Shown here in pieces: positions 50,579 through 51,053 of a stretch of 51,053 nt of DNA (the stretch's first letter is position 1; the number at the start of each line of letters is the position of its first letter). The DNA comes from Mogibacterium sp. Its GTDB lineage: Bacteria; Bacillota; Clostridia; Peptostreptococcales; Anaerovoracaceae. The position numbers and the translations under genes are program-made. The stretch is from positions 1-51,053 of the forward strand of contig JAFRDH010000003.1 of the NCBI GenBank assembly GCA_017403955.1. The letters run 5' to 3'. The notes under the pieces are model-generated. The model had not been told where the DNA came from. It did no database searches and saw nothing but the letters and a program-made list of their open reading frames with translations.

Positions 50579-50752
50579 AGCAGCTTACCCCAACAAATAT
50601 GTATTTTTCGAATTCCTGAATTAGATATTTTTAGTGATTTCAATCACGCTGCCGGCTACAGTTCCTCATACTCTTAGGTAGACTGCTCATTATACTTCGA
50701 ATAATCAAGTACGATATTCTTGTATTCAGCTCTGTCTTTGTACTTGAACCAG

Positions 50753-51053
50753 TCAGTCTGTTGCTGATACGAGCATCACTACATATCTGCTTAGACTCTT
50801 ATCATAGACACTCCAGCAGCATGCTCCATACCATTCATGTCCGGCGTCAAAAAAATCTGACCAGTCTGTTGTCCATTCATATATGTCAAGCGCACCTGTA
50901 CCGTTTGGGAACAGAACCTCGTTCACTTTTTTGAAGTCTTCAGGCTTAGTTCTTCTGCCATGCACCGGTTCCATGACAGCATACCAGTAAGGGACTGTCG
51001 TTCCGCAGTTCTCGTCAGTTGGTTTCCATTCGGCATCATACCAGACGTTGCCA
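50753..51053 (-). CDS. Hypothetical protein, cut by the right window edge
   Basis: The reading frame is open from the window edge (codon phase begins at base 51052) to the stop codon at 50753, giving at least 98 residues. An internal Met lies at 50974, but the frame continues upstream, so the true start is outside the window. The sequence is rich in Trp, Tyr and Asp (YDAEWKPTDENCG, EWTTDWSDFFDAGHEWYGAC) and matches no family I recognise. Confidence 0.6.
   Translation of the reverse strand, partial: GNVWYDAEWKPTDENCGTTVPYWYAVMEPVHGRRTKPEDFKKVNEVLFPNGTGALDIYEWTTDWSDFFDAGHEWYGACCWSVYDKSLSRYVVMLVSATD

Overview
The window reads as the chromosome of a low-to-moderate GC Gram-positive anaerobe, most likely class Clostridia (Bacillota). 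Supporting signs are strong AGGAGG-type ribosome binding sites on most genes, a B. subtilis-like block (purR, prs, pth, mfd, a SpoVB-like flippase, rqcP), a PPi-type phosphofructokinase, a thioredoxin-reductase-like flavoprotein without recognisable NADPH motifs, and a TetM-like GTPase. Nearly all genes lie on the minus strand. No rRNA or tRNA gene is visible, but the left edge carries a perfect-consensus promoter and a boxA-like leader pointing out of the window, so an rRNA operon probably starts just beyond base 1.

Layout. 1-2.5 kb: putative rrn promoter, a LytTR DNA-binding protein, rqcP and hup. 2.5-13.3 kb: a minus-strand housekeeping block read as purR, murC, prs, pth, mfd, amidohydrolase, SpoVB-like flippase. 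13.6-14.8 kb: a plus-strand SufS-like PLP enzyme. 15.2-19.8 kb: a compact catabolic operon (class III aminotransferase, class II aldolase, FGGY sugar kinase, GtrA-like membrane protein) of unknown substrate. 20-22.5 kb: gap and a PPi-type phosphofructokinase. 22.5-23.6 kb: a gene-poor, repeat-rich stretch with ~281-bp tandem units, each bounded by a terminator hairpin. 23.6-25.1 kb: the TrxR-like flavoprotein and an MgtC-like protein. 25.1-32.3 kb: a run containing a RyR-tailed potassium channel, a HAD phosphatase fused to a second domain, an Elp3-like radical SAM enzyme, RidA, and a TetM-like GTPase fused to a YacP/Rae1-like nuclease. 32.3-36.0 kb: NUDIX, ABM-fold, two TerB-like paralogues and a membrane glycerophosphodiesterase. 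36.1-38.9 kb: an overlapping operon of two acetyltransferases, peptide deformylase, a class M sirtuin and a flavodoxin. 39.4-44 kb: small or unknown proteins, a ThrE-type exporter, a lipoprotein and an MBL hydrolase. 44.1-45.6 kb: a yybP-ykoY (Mn2+) riboswitch with its terminator in front of an ArsB/NhaD-like permease. 46-47.8 kb: an IS110-family element with a long non-coding 5' end that may encode a bridge RNA, then a palindromic repeat. 48-51 kb: a CmpB-like membrane protein, an XRE regulator and small unknown proteins, the last cut by the window edge.

The candidates for undescribed biology are the GTPase-ribonuclease fusion at 25.1-27.9 kb, the aminotransferase/aldolase/kinase operon at 15.2-19.8 kb, the Mn2+ riboswitch in front of an ArsB-like permease at 44.1 kb, the class M sirtuin operon without a visible macrodomain partner, and the ~281-bp tandem repeat units. 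All identifications come from reading motifs by eye; no database search was run.
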